Positions 35,586 through 45,763 of a stretch of DNA of 64,000 nucleotides are shown one piece after another. This stretch comes from an uncultured Coriobacteriaceae bacterium (GTDB taxonomy: Bacteria > Actinomycetota > Coriobacteriia > Coriobacteriales > Atopobiaceae), in contig CACYTH010000006.1 in assembly GCA_902777325.1 (NCBI GenBank), forward strand, positions 1 through 64,000. The letters are read 5' to 3'. A program made the translations under genes and the position numbers. The stretch's first letter is position 1; the number at the start of each line of letters is the position of its first letter. The notes beneath the pieces were generated by a model. That model made no database searches, was not told the DNA's origin, and saw only the letters and a list, made by a program, of their open reading frames with translations.

Positions 35586-37955
35586 ATGGACGTCTTCGAC
35601 CGCTACGCACCCTTTGTACAAGACTTCATCTATGACCATGAGTGGGAGCAGCTGCGCGCCATTCAGGTTGCGGCCGGCGAGGCCATCTTCGAGACCGACG
35701 ACAACGTCCTGCTGACGGCGTCGACGGCATCTGGCAAGACCGAAGCCGCCTTCTTTCCCATCCTGAGCCTCTTTGACGAGGACCCGCCAGCCTCGGTGGG
35801 CGCGCTGTACGTCGGCCCGCTCAAGGCACTCATCAACGACCAGTTCATGCGCCTGAACGACCTCTGCGCCGAGGCCCACATCCCCGTCTGGCACTGGCAC
35901 GGAGACGTTGCCCAGTCGCACAAGGCGCGTCTGCTCAAGCATCCCTCGGGCATCCTGCAGATCACGCCGGAGTCGCTCGAGGCACTGCTGCTCCACCGTC
36001 ACAGCGCCATCGCCCATCTCTTTGGCGACCTGCGCTTTGTGGTGATCGACGAGGTTCACTCGCTCATGCGCGGGGACCGAGGCGGCCAGACCCTCTGCTG
36101 CATCGAGCGCCTCTCGCGCCTCGCGGGCGTCAACCCCCGGCGCATCGGGCTTTCGGCCACCATCGGCGACCCAGAGCTCACGGGCCGCTACCTCTCCGCA
36201 GGCACGGGCCGCAACTGCGTCATCCCCCGCATCGAGGTCAAGGGCCAGCGCTGGCGCGTGTCCATGGAGCACTTCTACGTCACCGGCCCGCAGGCTCCGG
36301 AGCGTGCGCGCGCCGGCCGCCAAGCCGCAGACCCTGACGCCTCGTCCGAGCCCACCTACGAGGCGCCCCTCTCCCCCGCCACCACGCAGCGGATTCCAAC
36401 GCGCGAGGAGCGTCCCGTCGAGGCGGAGGCCACGGACACGCAGCTCGGGCTCCCCGCGCCCGAGAGCCCTACGGACATGGCGCCTAGCGGGGCAGACCCC
36501 GGCGTGGGCTACGTCTTCGAGCACACCCGCGGCCACAAGTGCCTGGTGTTCGTCAACTCGCGCGAGGAATGCGAGGCCGTGACCACCACGCTCAGGCAGT
36601 ACTGCGAGGCCAAGGGCGAGCCCGACCGCTTTCTCATCCATCACGGCAACCTCTCCTCGAGCTTCCGCATGACCGCGGAGGACCTCATGCGCGACGAGGA
36701 GAACACGATGACCACGGTGACCACCGCCACCCTGGAGCTGGGCATCGACATCGGCCGTCTCGAGCGCGCCTTCCAGATTGACGCGCCCTTCACGGTCTCG
36801 TCGTTCCTGCAGCGCATGGGGCGCACGGGCAGGCGCGACCAGCCGCCCGAGATGTGGTTCGTCATGCGCGAGGAGGAGCCCGAGCCCCGCTCGCTCCTGC
36901 CCGAGACCATCCCCTGGAAGCTCCTGCAGGGCATCGCGCTGGTGCAGCTCTACCTCGAGGAGCACTGGGTCGAGCCGCCCAGCCTCGACGGGCTTCCCTA
37001 CAGCCTGCTCTATCACCAGACCATGGCCACCCTCGCCAGCTGCGGAGAGCTGTCTCCCAGCGCCCTTGCCGAGCGCGTGCTCACCCTCACGCCCTTCCAC
37101 CGCGTGAGCCTGGACGACTACCGCGTGCTCCTGAGGTTCCTGCTCGAGAAGGATCACATCGAGCGCACCGAGTCTGGTGGGCTCATTGTGGGCCTCGCGG
37201 GCGAGCGGATAACCAACAGCTTCAAGTTCTACGCCGTCTTCCAGGAGAACGAGGAGTACACGGTTCGCTCCGAGTCGCAAGAGATCGGCACCATCGTGCA
37301 GCCGCCACCCGTGGGCGAGCGCATCGCCCTTGCGGGCCACGTGTGGATCGTGGAGGAGATCGACCACAAGCGCCACCTCATCGAGGCCTCCAAGGTGAAG
37401 GGCAAGGTGCCCGCCTACTTCGGCGAGTGCCCGGGCGACATCAACACCCATGTTCTCGAGCGCATGCGCACGGTCCTGCGCGAGGGGTGCGACTACCCCT
37501 ACCTCATGGAAAACGCTCGTGCGCGCCTGGCCCAGGCACGTCACGTCGCGGCAAACGCCCGTCTCGCAGACGAGCCGCTCATCTGCCTTGGCGGCAAGGT
37601 GTGGTGCCTCCTGCCCTGGCTCGGCACCTACGCCTTCCTGGCGCTGGAGCGCTTCCTCAAGATCCGCTGCTCGGAGCAGCTGGGCCTCAAGCGGCTCGAC
37701 TCCGCGCGCCCGTACTTCATCAAGTTCACCATGGAGGCGGACGAGGGCACCTTCTTTGACGTCCTGCGCGAGGAGGCCAACAAGCCCATCGACCCCATGG
37801 AGCTGCTCTATCCCGGCGAGACGCCCTACTTCGACAAGTACGACGACTTTGTCCCCGACGAGCTTGTGCGCAAGGGATTCGCCTTCGGGGTGCTCGATAT
37901 CGAGGGCATGCTCGACCGCATACACCAGTGGACGGCTCGGTTGCTCGAGAACTAG
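35586..37955 (+). CDS. Large DEAD/DEAH-box helicase, BrxHI/Lhr-like
   Basis: A 789-residue superfamily-2 helicase. Motif I is TASTASGKT (44-52), motif II DEVH (155-158), motif III SAT (190-192) and motif VI QRMGRTGR (409-416). Between the two RecA-like lobes is a Pro/Ala/Glu-rich insert (about 232-308) that looks disordered. The C-terminal ~370 residues have a winged-helix and beta-rich region of the Lhr type but no further motif I recognise. Helicases of this kind pair with BrxD-like ATPases in BREX-related loci. The ATG has GGGGAGGG upstream. An intrinsic terminator follows. Confidence 0.87.
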   Translation: MDVFDRYAPFVQDFIYDHEWEQLRAIQVAAGEAIFETDDNVLLTASTASGKTEAAFFPILSLFDEDPPASVGALYVGPLKALINDQFMRLNDLCAEAHIPVWHWHGDVAQSHKARLLKHPSGILQITPESLEALLLHRHSAIAHLFGDLRFVVIDEVHSLMRGDRGGQTLCCIERLSRLAGVNPRRIGLSATIGDPELTGRYLSAGTGRNCVIPRIEVKGQRWRVSMEHFYVTGPQAPERARAGRQAADPDASSEPTYEAPLSPATTQRIPTREERPVEAEATDTQLGLPAPESPTDMAPSGADPGVGYVFEHTRGHKCLVFVNSREECEAVTTTLRQYCEAKGEPDRFLIHHGNLSSSFRMTAEDLMRDEENTMTTVTTATLELGIDIGRLERAFQIDAPFTVSSFLQRMGRTGRRDQPPEMWFVMREEEPEPRSLLPETIPWKLLQGIALVQLYLEEHWVEPPSLDGLPYSLLYHQTMATLASCGELSPSALAERVLTLTPFHRVSLDDYRVLLRFLLEKDHIERTESGGLIVGLAGERITNSFKFYAVFQENEEYTVRSESQEIGTIVQPPPVGERIALAGHVWIVEEIDHKRHLIEASKVKGKVPAYFGECPGDINTHVLERMRTVLREGCDYPYLMENARARLAQARHVAANARLADEPLICLGGKVWCLLPWLGTYAFLALERFLKIRCSEQLGLKRLDSARPYFIKFTMEADEGTFFDVLREEANKPIDPMELLYPGETPYFDKYDDFVPDELVRKGFAFGVLDIEGMLDRIHQWTARLLEN

Positions 37956-37965
37956 CAAACTTGCA

Positions 37966-38001
37966 GGTGGGCGGGGCAAAAGGACCCCGCCCACCGTCTT
38001 T
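37966..38001 (+). terminator. Terminator of the helicase gene
   Basis: Eleven-bp arms GGTGGGCGGGG (37966-37976) and CCCCGCCCACC (37984-37994) followed by GTCTTT. Confidence 0.8.
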
Positions 38002-38043
38002 GGCGCGCCAGAGGCGCGTGTGCGGACCGTGGAGTCGCATGAC

Positions 38044-38070
38044 GTTTTGAGGCATGCCTTTTCTCAAAAC
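38044..38070. promoter_or_regulatory. Inverted repeat upstream of the SEC-C gene
   Basis: Eight-bp arms GTTTTGAG and CTCAAAAC separated by 11 bp, next to a -10-like TATGTT (38075-38080). A possible operator for the gene starting at 38209. Confidence 0.4.
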
Positions 38071-38208
38071 CAACTATGTTGGCGCGCCCGCTGGCTGCGC
38101 AAAGGGACTCACGTGCGAGCTTCGTGCGAGCATGTGGCAACTGGCGACCTACCTTGCGCCAACCTCGCTTCTCTAGGCTCTACCCCACACCACGACGAAG
38201 GGGGAACC

Positions 38209-40230
38209 ATGAGCCTCAGCTCACAGCAACAAGTCCTGACCGACACGCTCGACGCACTGGCGCGCTACGTCAACCGTCGCCACCGCCTCGTAAGGGAGGA
38301 CCCGAATCAAACCGATGAGGAACACATGCTCCGACAGCACCTGGTGCTGCGTTACCTTTGGCAGCACACTGGCCTTTTGGAGAGCTTCGTCCAGCAAAAC
38401 CCCGAGCACCTGGACGCGCCCCACCTCTCTGCCGCACGCGACCTCCAAGGCGTCCTGTATGGGTCGATCTACGTCGAGGAGCAGGGGAAGGATACCCTCA
38501 CCCTGCTGCATGACACGGGCGTCTACCTGGTGAGCACGCCCCCGGACATGGAGCTTCCCAACACGGATGAGGTGATTGAGCTGCGCTGTGCGTTGGTTCC
38601 GTACATGGGCGCCATCGTCGCGTTGCCGCCTCTTGCGGTCTTGGGCACTGTTCCCACCTCCTTTGCCTGTCGCCTGCACGAGAGGCTGACCGCACGTGGG
38701 GACGAGAAGCCCACCAGCGACGGACGCGTGCTGTATGAGCGCGCCCGCGTCTGGCAGAAGAGACGTGAGGCGCAGGAGGCTCGTCGCTCCACCAACGGCC
38801 AGGCGTGCGCCCCTGGCTATCACCAGGGTCCGCTGACTGGCCTTGCCGGGAAGGAGCGCCTTGCCAGGCTCCGCGAGCACAGCGATGCGATGGCGCTTTC
38901 CGACGGCTCCTATCGGCAGTCCATGGAGGCAAGGTCCATCGAGGTCAAGGAGCTGCCCGTCACGCTCGAGGAGGCTCTCGACCTGCTCGACGACGACTGG
39001 CTCGACAACATCGCCTGCATGTTTATGGGAGTTGACGAGATGCCCGACCTTCCTCATGGGCAGCTCGCCCGATGGCTCGCCAAGCAGATGCACTACCAGA
39101 AGAGCGATCTGGAGTTTGCCCTGCTCTGGTGCGAGCAGGCGCAGTTCGACCTCATGCGGCACCTCATGTTTACCAACCCCTACTCGCTCGACGGGATGGC
39201 ACCCTCGGAGTCGCACGGCCTCTACCCGCTCGAACCGCAGATCTTCTTCTTCCGCGAGAAGGGGTCGCTGCTCGCCTGGATGCCCCCTGAGGTCGCCTCC
39301 CTCATGTCGCAGGTAGACGTCGAAGCCATAGCACGTGCGCGCGAGCGCCTGCGTCTCGCCGCGGCAAGCGCGTCGGGCATGGCGACGATGTGCGGCATCG
39401 TCAGCATGTCCGAGGCCTACGACCTGTACCGACGCGCCGTGGATGACCCGCTCGACCGCGACCAGTACGAGACGGCCCTCTCGTCGCTCGCCTCCTGCGC
39501 GTCGCGCGACGGGTTTGCCCTCTGGCAGCATGACGGCACCGAGTACGTCATCTCAGTCGACATATCCGACGAGAGCGCCTTGGCGCGCGTTGCGCGCGAG
39601 TGCTATGCCGACCGCCTCACAACCCCCTGCTCCGACGGCACGGACGACAGCCCCAAGGTCCTCGAGCTGACGGTCGAGGACGAGCAGGACTTCTCGCAGC
39701 GCGTCTCCCAGAAGGAGGCCGAGCTCCAGCGCCTGCGGCTGTCCCTCATGCGGGCCAAGGACGACTGCGCCGCGCACGAGCTGCCTGCCAGCATGCTCGA
39801 CAGCAGCCCCATACAGGCCCTGCTCGAGACCAAGGCCCTGCGCGACCTGCGCGCCTTCGTCGACCGGCACATCCCCGACAACGAGGACGAGTGGGAGTTC
39901 GCCGACCTCTTCGTTCGCTCGGTGGCCGTGTCTGTCGTGCTCATGAACGAGAGCTACAACGAGACCATGGACCTCATCAGACTCTATGGAATGCTAGGCT
40001 GCGAGGGCACGCGGTTCCCGGACACCCTTGGTCGCCTTCTGACCAATGCCTCGAATGCGCTGCCGCGCTGGCAGCACAACGGCTGGTCCCTCGAGGAGCT
40101 CACCGAGCACCTGACCGGCCGAAGGCGCTTCTTTGGGCCTGACGGCAGGGAGATAGCCGTTGCCGCAGGCGAGCCCTGCCCCTGTGGAAGCGGGAAGACC
40201 TACGAGCTCTGCTGCGGAAACGTGGCATAA
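38209..40230 (+). CDS. Unknown protein with C-terminal SEC-C zinc motif
   Basis: A 673-residue soluble protein whose last ~20 residues are a SEC-C motif (EPCPCGSGKTYELCCG), a small zinc-binding tail known from SecA and from many unrelated proteins. The first ~650 residues resemble nothing I recognise; they are acidic and helical, with a possible coiled coil around residues 490-515. The ATG at 38209 has GAAGGGGG upstream. It lies behind the helicase terminator with its own leader, so it may or may not belong to the TerB/BrxD cluster. The gene is intact. Confidence 0.8.
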   Translation: MSLSSQQQVLTDTLDALARYVNRRHRLVREDPNQTDEEHMLRQHLVLRYLWQHTGLLESFVQQNPEHLDAPHLSAARDLQGVLYGSIYVEEQGKDTLTLLHDTGVYLVSTPPDMELPNTDEVIELRCALVPYMGAIVALPPLAVLGTVPTSFACRLHERLTARGDEKPTSDGRVLYERARVWQKRREAQEARRSTNGQACAPGYHQGPLTGLAGKERLARLREHSDAMALSDGSYRQSMEARSIEVKELPVTLEEALDLLDDDWLDNIACMFMGVDEMPDLPHGQLARWLAKQMHYQKSDLEFALLWCEQAQFDLMRHLMFTNPYSLDGMAPSESHGLYPLEPQIFFFREKGSLLAWMPPEVASLMSQVDVEAIARARERLRLAAASASGMATMCGIVSMSEAYDLYRRAVDDPLDRDQYETALSSLASCASRDGFALWQHDGTEYVISVDISDESALARVARECYADRLTTPCSDGTDDSPKVLELTVEDEQDFSQRVSQKEAELQRLRLSLMRAKDDCAAHELPASMLDSSPIQALLETKALRDLRAFVDRHIPDNEDEWEFADLFVRSVAVSVVLMNESYNETMDLIRLYGMLGCEGTRFPDTLGRLLTNASNALPRWQHNGWSLEELTEHLTGRRRFFGPDGREIAVAAGEPCPCGSGKTYELCCGNVA

Positions 40231-40434
40231 GCCACGTGGGCGAGAGGTCCCGCACGCTTCTGCCCCCTCTTGTACCGCTGCCGTAAAAGTCTGCAACATC
40301 GCAGGTAGACCACCGTGAACCACCGTCCGGCTATGCTATGTTCTCTACATTGGAAGAATGCCGGAGCATGGTCTTGGATACAGGTGAGGGGCGTGAGTCC
40401 GAGGTCTTTCGGCCCAAGCAGAAAGGTTAGATCC

Positions 40435-41100
40435 ATGGCTATTTTTTCCCGTATCGCTGACATCCTCAAGGCCAACATCAACGACATGATCGACAAGGCC
40501 GAGGACCCCGAGAAGATGGTCAAGCAGCTGATCATCGAGATCGAGCAGGACGTCGACGAGGCCACCCAGGCCCTCGGCCAGGCCATGGGCTCCCAGAAGA
40601 TGGCCCAGAAGGAGCTCGCCGACGCCCTCGCCAAGTCCGCCGACTGGAACGACAAGGCCAAGCTCGCCCTCAAGGCTGGCAACGAGGAGCTCGCCCGCAA
40701 GGCCCTCGAGTGCAAGGTTGGCGTCGACTCCCAGATCGAGCCGCTGCAGAAGTCCTACGACGAGATTTCCGCCAACGTCGACAAGATGAAGAACCAGGTC
40801 CAGACCCTCAAGATGAAGCTCGACGAGGCTCGCGCCCGCCAGCAGATCCTGATCGCCCGCGCCAAGATGGCCGACGCCGCCACCAACGTGGCCACCTCGA
40901 TCAACACCACCAACATCGACTCTGCCTTCGCCAAGCTCGACAAGCTCGAGCGCAAGATCGTGGAGAAGGAGTCCATCGCCGAGGCCTATGGCGACATCAA
41001 CAGCGCCGAGGTAGACGCCAACGAGCAGTTCGCCGAGATGCAGCACAACGCCGCCATCGACTCCGAGCTCGAGCGCCTCAGGGCCGAGCTCGGGATGTAG
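40435..41100 (+). CDS. pspA: Phage-shock protein A homologue (PspA/IM30)
   Basis: A 221-residue, almost wholly helical coiled-coil protein matching PspA/IM30 from its start (IFSRIADILKANINDMIDKAEDP). Such proteins form ESCRT-III-like assemblies on the inner leaflet of the membrane and counter envelope stress. The ATG is preceded by AAAGG. It leads a three-gene set with a GIDE-domain membrane protein and a four-helix membrane protein, which would be its membrane partners. The known regulators PspF or PspC are not in the window. Confidence 0.93.
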   Translation: MAIFSRIADILKANINDMIDKAEDPEKMVKQLIIEIEQDVDEATQALGQAMGSQKMAQKELADALAKSADWNDKAKLALKAGNEELARKALECKVGVDSQIEPLQKSYDEISANVDKMKNQVQTLKMKLDEARARQQILIARAKMADAATNVATSINTTNIDSAFAKLDKLERKIVEKESIAEAYGDINSAEVDANEQFAEMQHNAAIDSELERLRAELGM

Positions 41101-41179
41101 GTCCCCTGTCGCGTGACACCTTACGGGCCCGGCCTCGCGTCGGGCCCGTCCCTATTGGACCGACCCCACTTGGAGCATC

Positions 41180-42448
41180 ATGGATGACTTCGTCATGATG
41201 ATCGTCTGGATCCTCATCTTCACGATCATCTTCTCCCTCGTACGCAACCTCATGAGCAGGAAGGCCTCTGGCTCCGCGGCCTCCGCGTCTTCCGCCAAGC
41301 CTCAGGCCGAGACCAAGAACCAGATTGCCGAGGACATCAAGGCGACCAAGACCTCCCAGGTCGTCGACGCGGTCGCCATTCTCGACGACCTTGGCACCAC
41401 CAGCTCCAACTATCGCCACTACTGCGAGCTTGTGGGAACCTCCATGGCCTCTGGCGGGGTCACGGCCCCCTACAGCCGCAGGCAGGTCGCCTACTACGAC
41501 ATCAAGTGCTATCGCATCGACGCCACGTATGGTGGCGGCCAGAAGGAGACGCTCGTCGCGCATGAGCGCTCCTTCGAGCCGTTCTTCTTTACGGACGCCT
41601 CCAGCGACACGCCCATCTACGTCGACCTCGAGTCGTTTGGCAACAACGTGATCCTGGTCAACTCGACCAACCACGTCGAGGGTCCCGACTCCGACTTTGC
41701 CAAGGCCTTCAAGAAGAACGCCACCACCGCCACAAGCAGCGGTACCGGCACCGCCTTCGCCATGGTCGCGCGCTCCGTCGCACGCGGCAGCAACGCGCTG
41801 CTGGGAGCAGTCGATGCCCTCAGGCGTGCCCTCGGGCCGCGCCCGGCCCTCGAGCCCGCCCTTGCCTGCGCAGGCGGCGGCTCCCTCACGCCAAGCGAGT
41901 ATGAGTCGCTTGGGTCCAACGTGATGTTCTCCAGAGACGATGATGACCACGACCGTCCCGTCACCAGCGGACGTGGTGGCGGCTCCAGGTCCAGGGGCGG
42001 CGACAGGGACCGCGGGCACATCACCGTCAACATGGGCAACGGCGGCTTCGTCGTCCACACCGGTCCCACCCACATGCCGCAGCACCTCGGCGACTTCATG
42101 GGCGGCTACGGCTCGCCGTGGGTCGTCGGCGGCGGCTACAACACCTATCATCCGACCGCCAACTCCGCCGAGGTCATCCTGGGCATGGGGCTGGGTGCCC
42201 TGCTCAACAGCATGAACACCGTCCAGCAGCAGGTCTCCACCACTACCTCCGGCCAGAACGACACTTTCCGCGGATATCGCCTGGTGGAGAACGTCGTGCC
42301 TCTGCGCAGCCCCATCTACTGCATCGGCGAGATCTATCGCAACGGCATTGACGTCTACATGGGCCGCTCGCTGGCCAAGGACTACCCCACCTCGTACTTT
42401 GCAACCAAGCCCGAGTCCGAGGTGCTCTCGGCAATCGGCTCCGAATAG
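41180..42448 (+). CDS. Membrane protein with GIDE-like domain
   Basis: A 422-residue protein with one N-terminal membrane helix (about 4-22). A GIDE-like domain follows in two parts: CELVGTS through YYDIKCYRID and FFFTDASSDTPIYVDLES (about 90-165), and LVENVVPLRSPIYCIGEI near 375-392. GIDE domains are best known from the mitochondrial E3 ligase MUL1; bacterial versions lack the RING and often sit with membrane-stress genes. A Gly/Arg/Asp-rich middle (about 225-330) is probably disordered. It starts 79 bp after pspA and ends 18 bp before the next gene. Confidence 0.75.
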   Translation: MDDFVMMIVWILIFTIIFSLVRNLMSRKASGSAASASSAKPQAETKNQIAEDIKATKTSQVVDAVAILDDLGTTSSNYRHYCELVGTSMASGGVTAPYSRRQVAYYDIKCYRIDATYGGGQKETLVAHERSFEPFFFTDASSDTPIYVDLESFGNNVILVNSTNHVEGPDSDFAKAFKKNATTATSSGTGTAFAMVARSVARGSNALLGAVDALRRALGPRPALEPALACAGGGSLTPSEYESLGSNVMFSRDDDDHDRPVTSGRGGGSRSRGGDRDRGHITVNMGNGGFVVHTGPTHMPQHLGDFMGGYGSPWVVGGGYNTYHPTANSAEVILGMGLGALLNSMNTVQQQVSTTTSGQNDTFRGYRLVENVVPLRSPIYCIGEIYRNGIDVYMGRSLAKDYPTSYFATKPESEVLSAIGSE

Positions 42449-42466
42449 CGACAGGAAAGGCACATC

Positions 42467-43333
42467 ATGGCAGAGGAAAGCTCGAGGAAGCGCAAGCGCC
42501 CCGTCAACCGCAGGTTCATCGACGCCGAGACCGGAGAGGAGGTGGCCGCCTCCACCGTCGTGACCAACGCCGACGACGTCGCACGCGAGGTGCGCGTGCA
42601 CTCCGTCACCGCGTCAGGCGATCCCGGCAGGCGCCGTCCCATCGCCATCGCCCTGTGGGTGGGTGCCATCGTCTTTGAGGTCCTGGCACTGCTGGTCTTC
42701 AACGGGACGCTCTCCAGGCTTCCGGGCAAGGCGCTCATCTGGCTCATCGCGTTCATCGTGCTCGACCTCATCTGCGTGGTCGTCGCCGGGCAGCTCTGGA
42801 AGCAGGCAAACCACATCGACCCGCCCTCCGAGGCCAACAAGGTCGAGTTCTTCCTCAAGTCCCAGCTTGGCGCCATCCTGTCGGCCGTCGCCTTCGTGCC
42901 GGTGATCATCCTGATGCTCACCGACCAGGAGTCCGACGGCCAGACCAAGAAGCTAGGCGTCATCGCCGCCGTCATCGCGCTGGTCATTGGCATGGGGACC
43001 TCGATCGACTTCCATCCGGTCTCTGCCGAGGACCTCGCCGAGGCCGAGGAGAACGCCATCGCACTTGGCACGGGCACGGTGTACTGGACCGAGTTCGGCC
43101 ATGTGTACCACCTGAACCCCAACTGCCAGGCCATCATCAACTCCGCCGACATCTACCAGGGCGACGTGCAGGCAGCCTTCGAGGCCGGCCGCACCCGCGC
43201 CTGCAAGTTCTGCGCCAACGAGAGTGGCTCTGACGTGCTCAAGGACCTCGCCAGCACCGACGACGAGAAGGCCGACGCCACCGAGAAGGCTGACGCCGCA
43301 ACCGAGGACGCCGAAGCCGACGAGGCCGCATAG
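42467..43333 (+). CDS. Four-TM membrane protein with C-terminal Cys/His motif
   Basis: A 288-residue protein: a basic N-terminus, four membrane helices (about 56-78, 85-107, 124-146, 155-176), then a soluble tail. The tail has a likely metal-binding or small folded unit (VYWTEFGHVYHLNPNCQAI ... RACKFCAN). The C-terminal ~35 residues are Glu/Asp/Ala-rich. Similar Cys/His tails (YHxxPxC) occur in envelope proteins of Gram-positive bacteria. It is third in the pspA operon; function unknown. Confidence 0.75.
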   Translation: MAEESSRKRKRPVNRRFIDAETGEEVAASTVVTNADDVAREVRVHSVTASGDPGRRRPIAIALWVGAIVFEVLALLVFNGTLSRLPGKALIWLIAFIVLDLICVVVAGQLWKQANHIDPPSEANKVEFFLKSQLGAILSAVAFVPVIILMLTDQESDGQTKKLGVIAAVIALVIGMGTSIDFHPVSAEDLAEAEENAIALGTGTVYWTEFGHVYHLNPNCQAIINSADIYQGDVQAAFEAGRTRACKFCANESGSDVLKDLASTDDEKADATEKADAATEDAEADEAA

Positions 43334-43362
43334 GCACCAGCGCAAACACCATCCCCGTATGC

Positions 43363-43395
43363 AAAAGGTCCCCTCCGCACGGAGGGGACCTTTTT
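43363..43395. terminator. Bidirectional terminator between the psp operon and asnS
   Basis: Fourteen-bp arms AAAAGGTCCCCTCC and GGAGGGGACCTTTT with a GCAC loop. A U-run follows on the plus strand and an A-run precedes it, so it can serve both convergent units. Confidence 0.92.
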
Positions 43396-43431
43396 CACAT
43401 GCCCATATGCCTTTTGGCGACAGCCGCGATC

Positions 43432-44835
<1,404 letters not shown>

Positions 44836-44991
44836 AGATATCTCCTTGTTACGTGCGCCAAGGCGCTCTTACGGTCAGCCTATTGATGATAGCGCTACAC
44901 GCCCGCCAACTCCCCCAAGGATGACGCATTGACGAGGGAACAGGACAACTTTTGCGTCTTCCGAACGCACGGCGCGCTCCCCTGTTATTAA

Positions 44992-45060
44992 ACAGGTACC
45001 TGTGTTTTATGGATACGGTGTGAAGGGCAGCCGCTCGCCCGAATTTAAACAGGTACCTGT
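44992..45060 (+). promoter_or_regulatory. Two identical MarR-type operators
   Basis: The 12-bp palindrome ACAGGTACCTGT occurs at 44992-45003 and again at 45049-45060, each preceded by TAA. The second copy ends 40 bp before the MarR start. The region also lies between asnS and the regulator, so both may be affected. Confidence 0.75.
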
Positions 45061-45100
45061 TATTCTTGGAAGCGAAAGCCAACCATGAGAAAGGGCGCAC

Positions 45101-45676
45101 ATGCAGACAAGAGACCAGAGACACCAGTATCCCCGCGGCGAGATGCCGCTCGCCCGTAAGGTCGGGCGCATGGGACACCTCATCCATCGCTACTACACGG
45201 CGCAGTCCCAGAGCCACGGCGGCCTGGGAGACCCGCTGCGCGGGCAGGGCCGCGTGCTCGCCCTGCTCAAGACAAAGCCCGAGACCACTCAGCGCGAGCT
45301 CTCCTTCCTGCTCGACATGCGCCAGCAGTCGCTGTCGGAGCTGCTTGCCAAGCTCGAGGAGAAGGGCTTTGTCACGCGCGAGAAGTCGCAGGAAGACGGC
45401 CGTGTGACCGTGGTGCGTCTCACCGATGAGGGTGCCGCGGCCGCCCCCTCCCCCGAGCAGATGCAGGCCCGCGCCGACGCGCTCGACTGCCTGACCGCCG
45501 AGGAGCGCAGCCAGCTCGAGGGCTTGACCGACAAGGTCATAGCCTCGCTCGAGGGCAAGCTCGAGGAGCTGGGCGCCGACCCGCACAGGGGTCCTCGTCC
45601 CCCGCACGGTCCGCACGGCGACCGTGGGCCGCACGACGACCACCACATGCGCCGCGCGCACGGCGGCAGGGCGTAG
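45101..45676 (+). CDS. MarR-family regulator with His/Pro-rich tail
   Basis: A 191-residue winged-helix regulator. The DNA-binding part covers about residues 55-110 (TQRELSFLLDMRQQSLSELLAKLEEKGFVTR and the wing SQEDGRVTVVRLTDEG, in parts). The C-terminal ~30 residues are rich in His, Pro, Gly and Arg, an unusual tail that could bind metal. The ATG has AGAAAGGG upstream. Two identical palindromes precede it, implying autoregulation. It is convergent with the COG0523 GTPase gene behind a terminator. Confidence 0.9.
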   Translation: MQTRDQRHQYPRGEMPLARKVGRMGHLIHRYYTAQSQSHGGLGDPLRGQGRVLALLKTKPETTQRELSFLLDMRQQSLSELLAKLEEKGFVTREKSQEDGRVTVVRLTDEGAAAAPSPEQMQARADALDCLTAEERSQLEGLTDKVIASLEGKLEELGADPHRGPRPPHGPHGDRGPHDDHHMRRAHGGRA

Positions 45677-45709
45677 TCAGCAAGCCCCTCATATCCGGCA
45701 GACACACAA

Positions 45710-45745
45710 GAAGCGGCTCGTCACAAGGCGAGCCGCTTCCCTTTT
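45710..45745. terminator. Terminator after the MarR gene
   Basis: Eleven-bp arms GAAGCGGCTCG (45710-45720) and CGAGCCGCTTC (45729-45739) followed by CCTTTT. Confidence 0.85.
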
Positions 45746-45763
45746 GCCGCGATGTCTGGGTGC

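Noticed and set aside
31592-37955. Calling the cluster a complete BREX or a tellurite-resistance operon
   Set aside because: PglX, PglZ and BrxC are absent, and TerB_N/TerB_C domains alone do not imply tellurite resistance; no TerC, TerD or TerZ gene is present.
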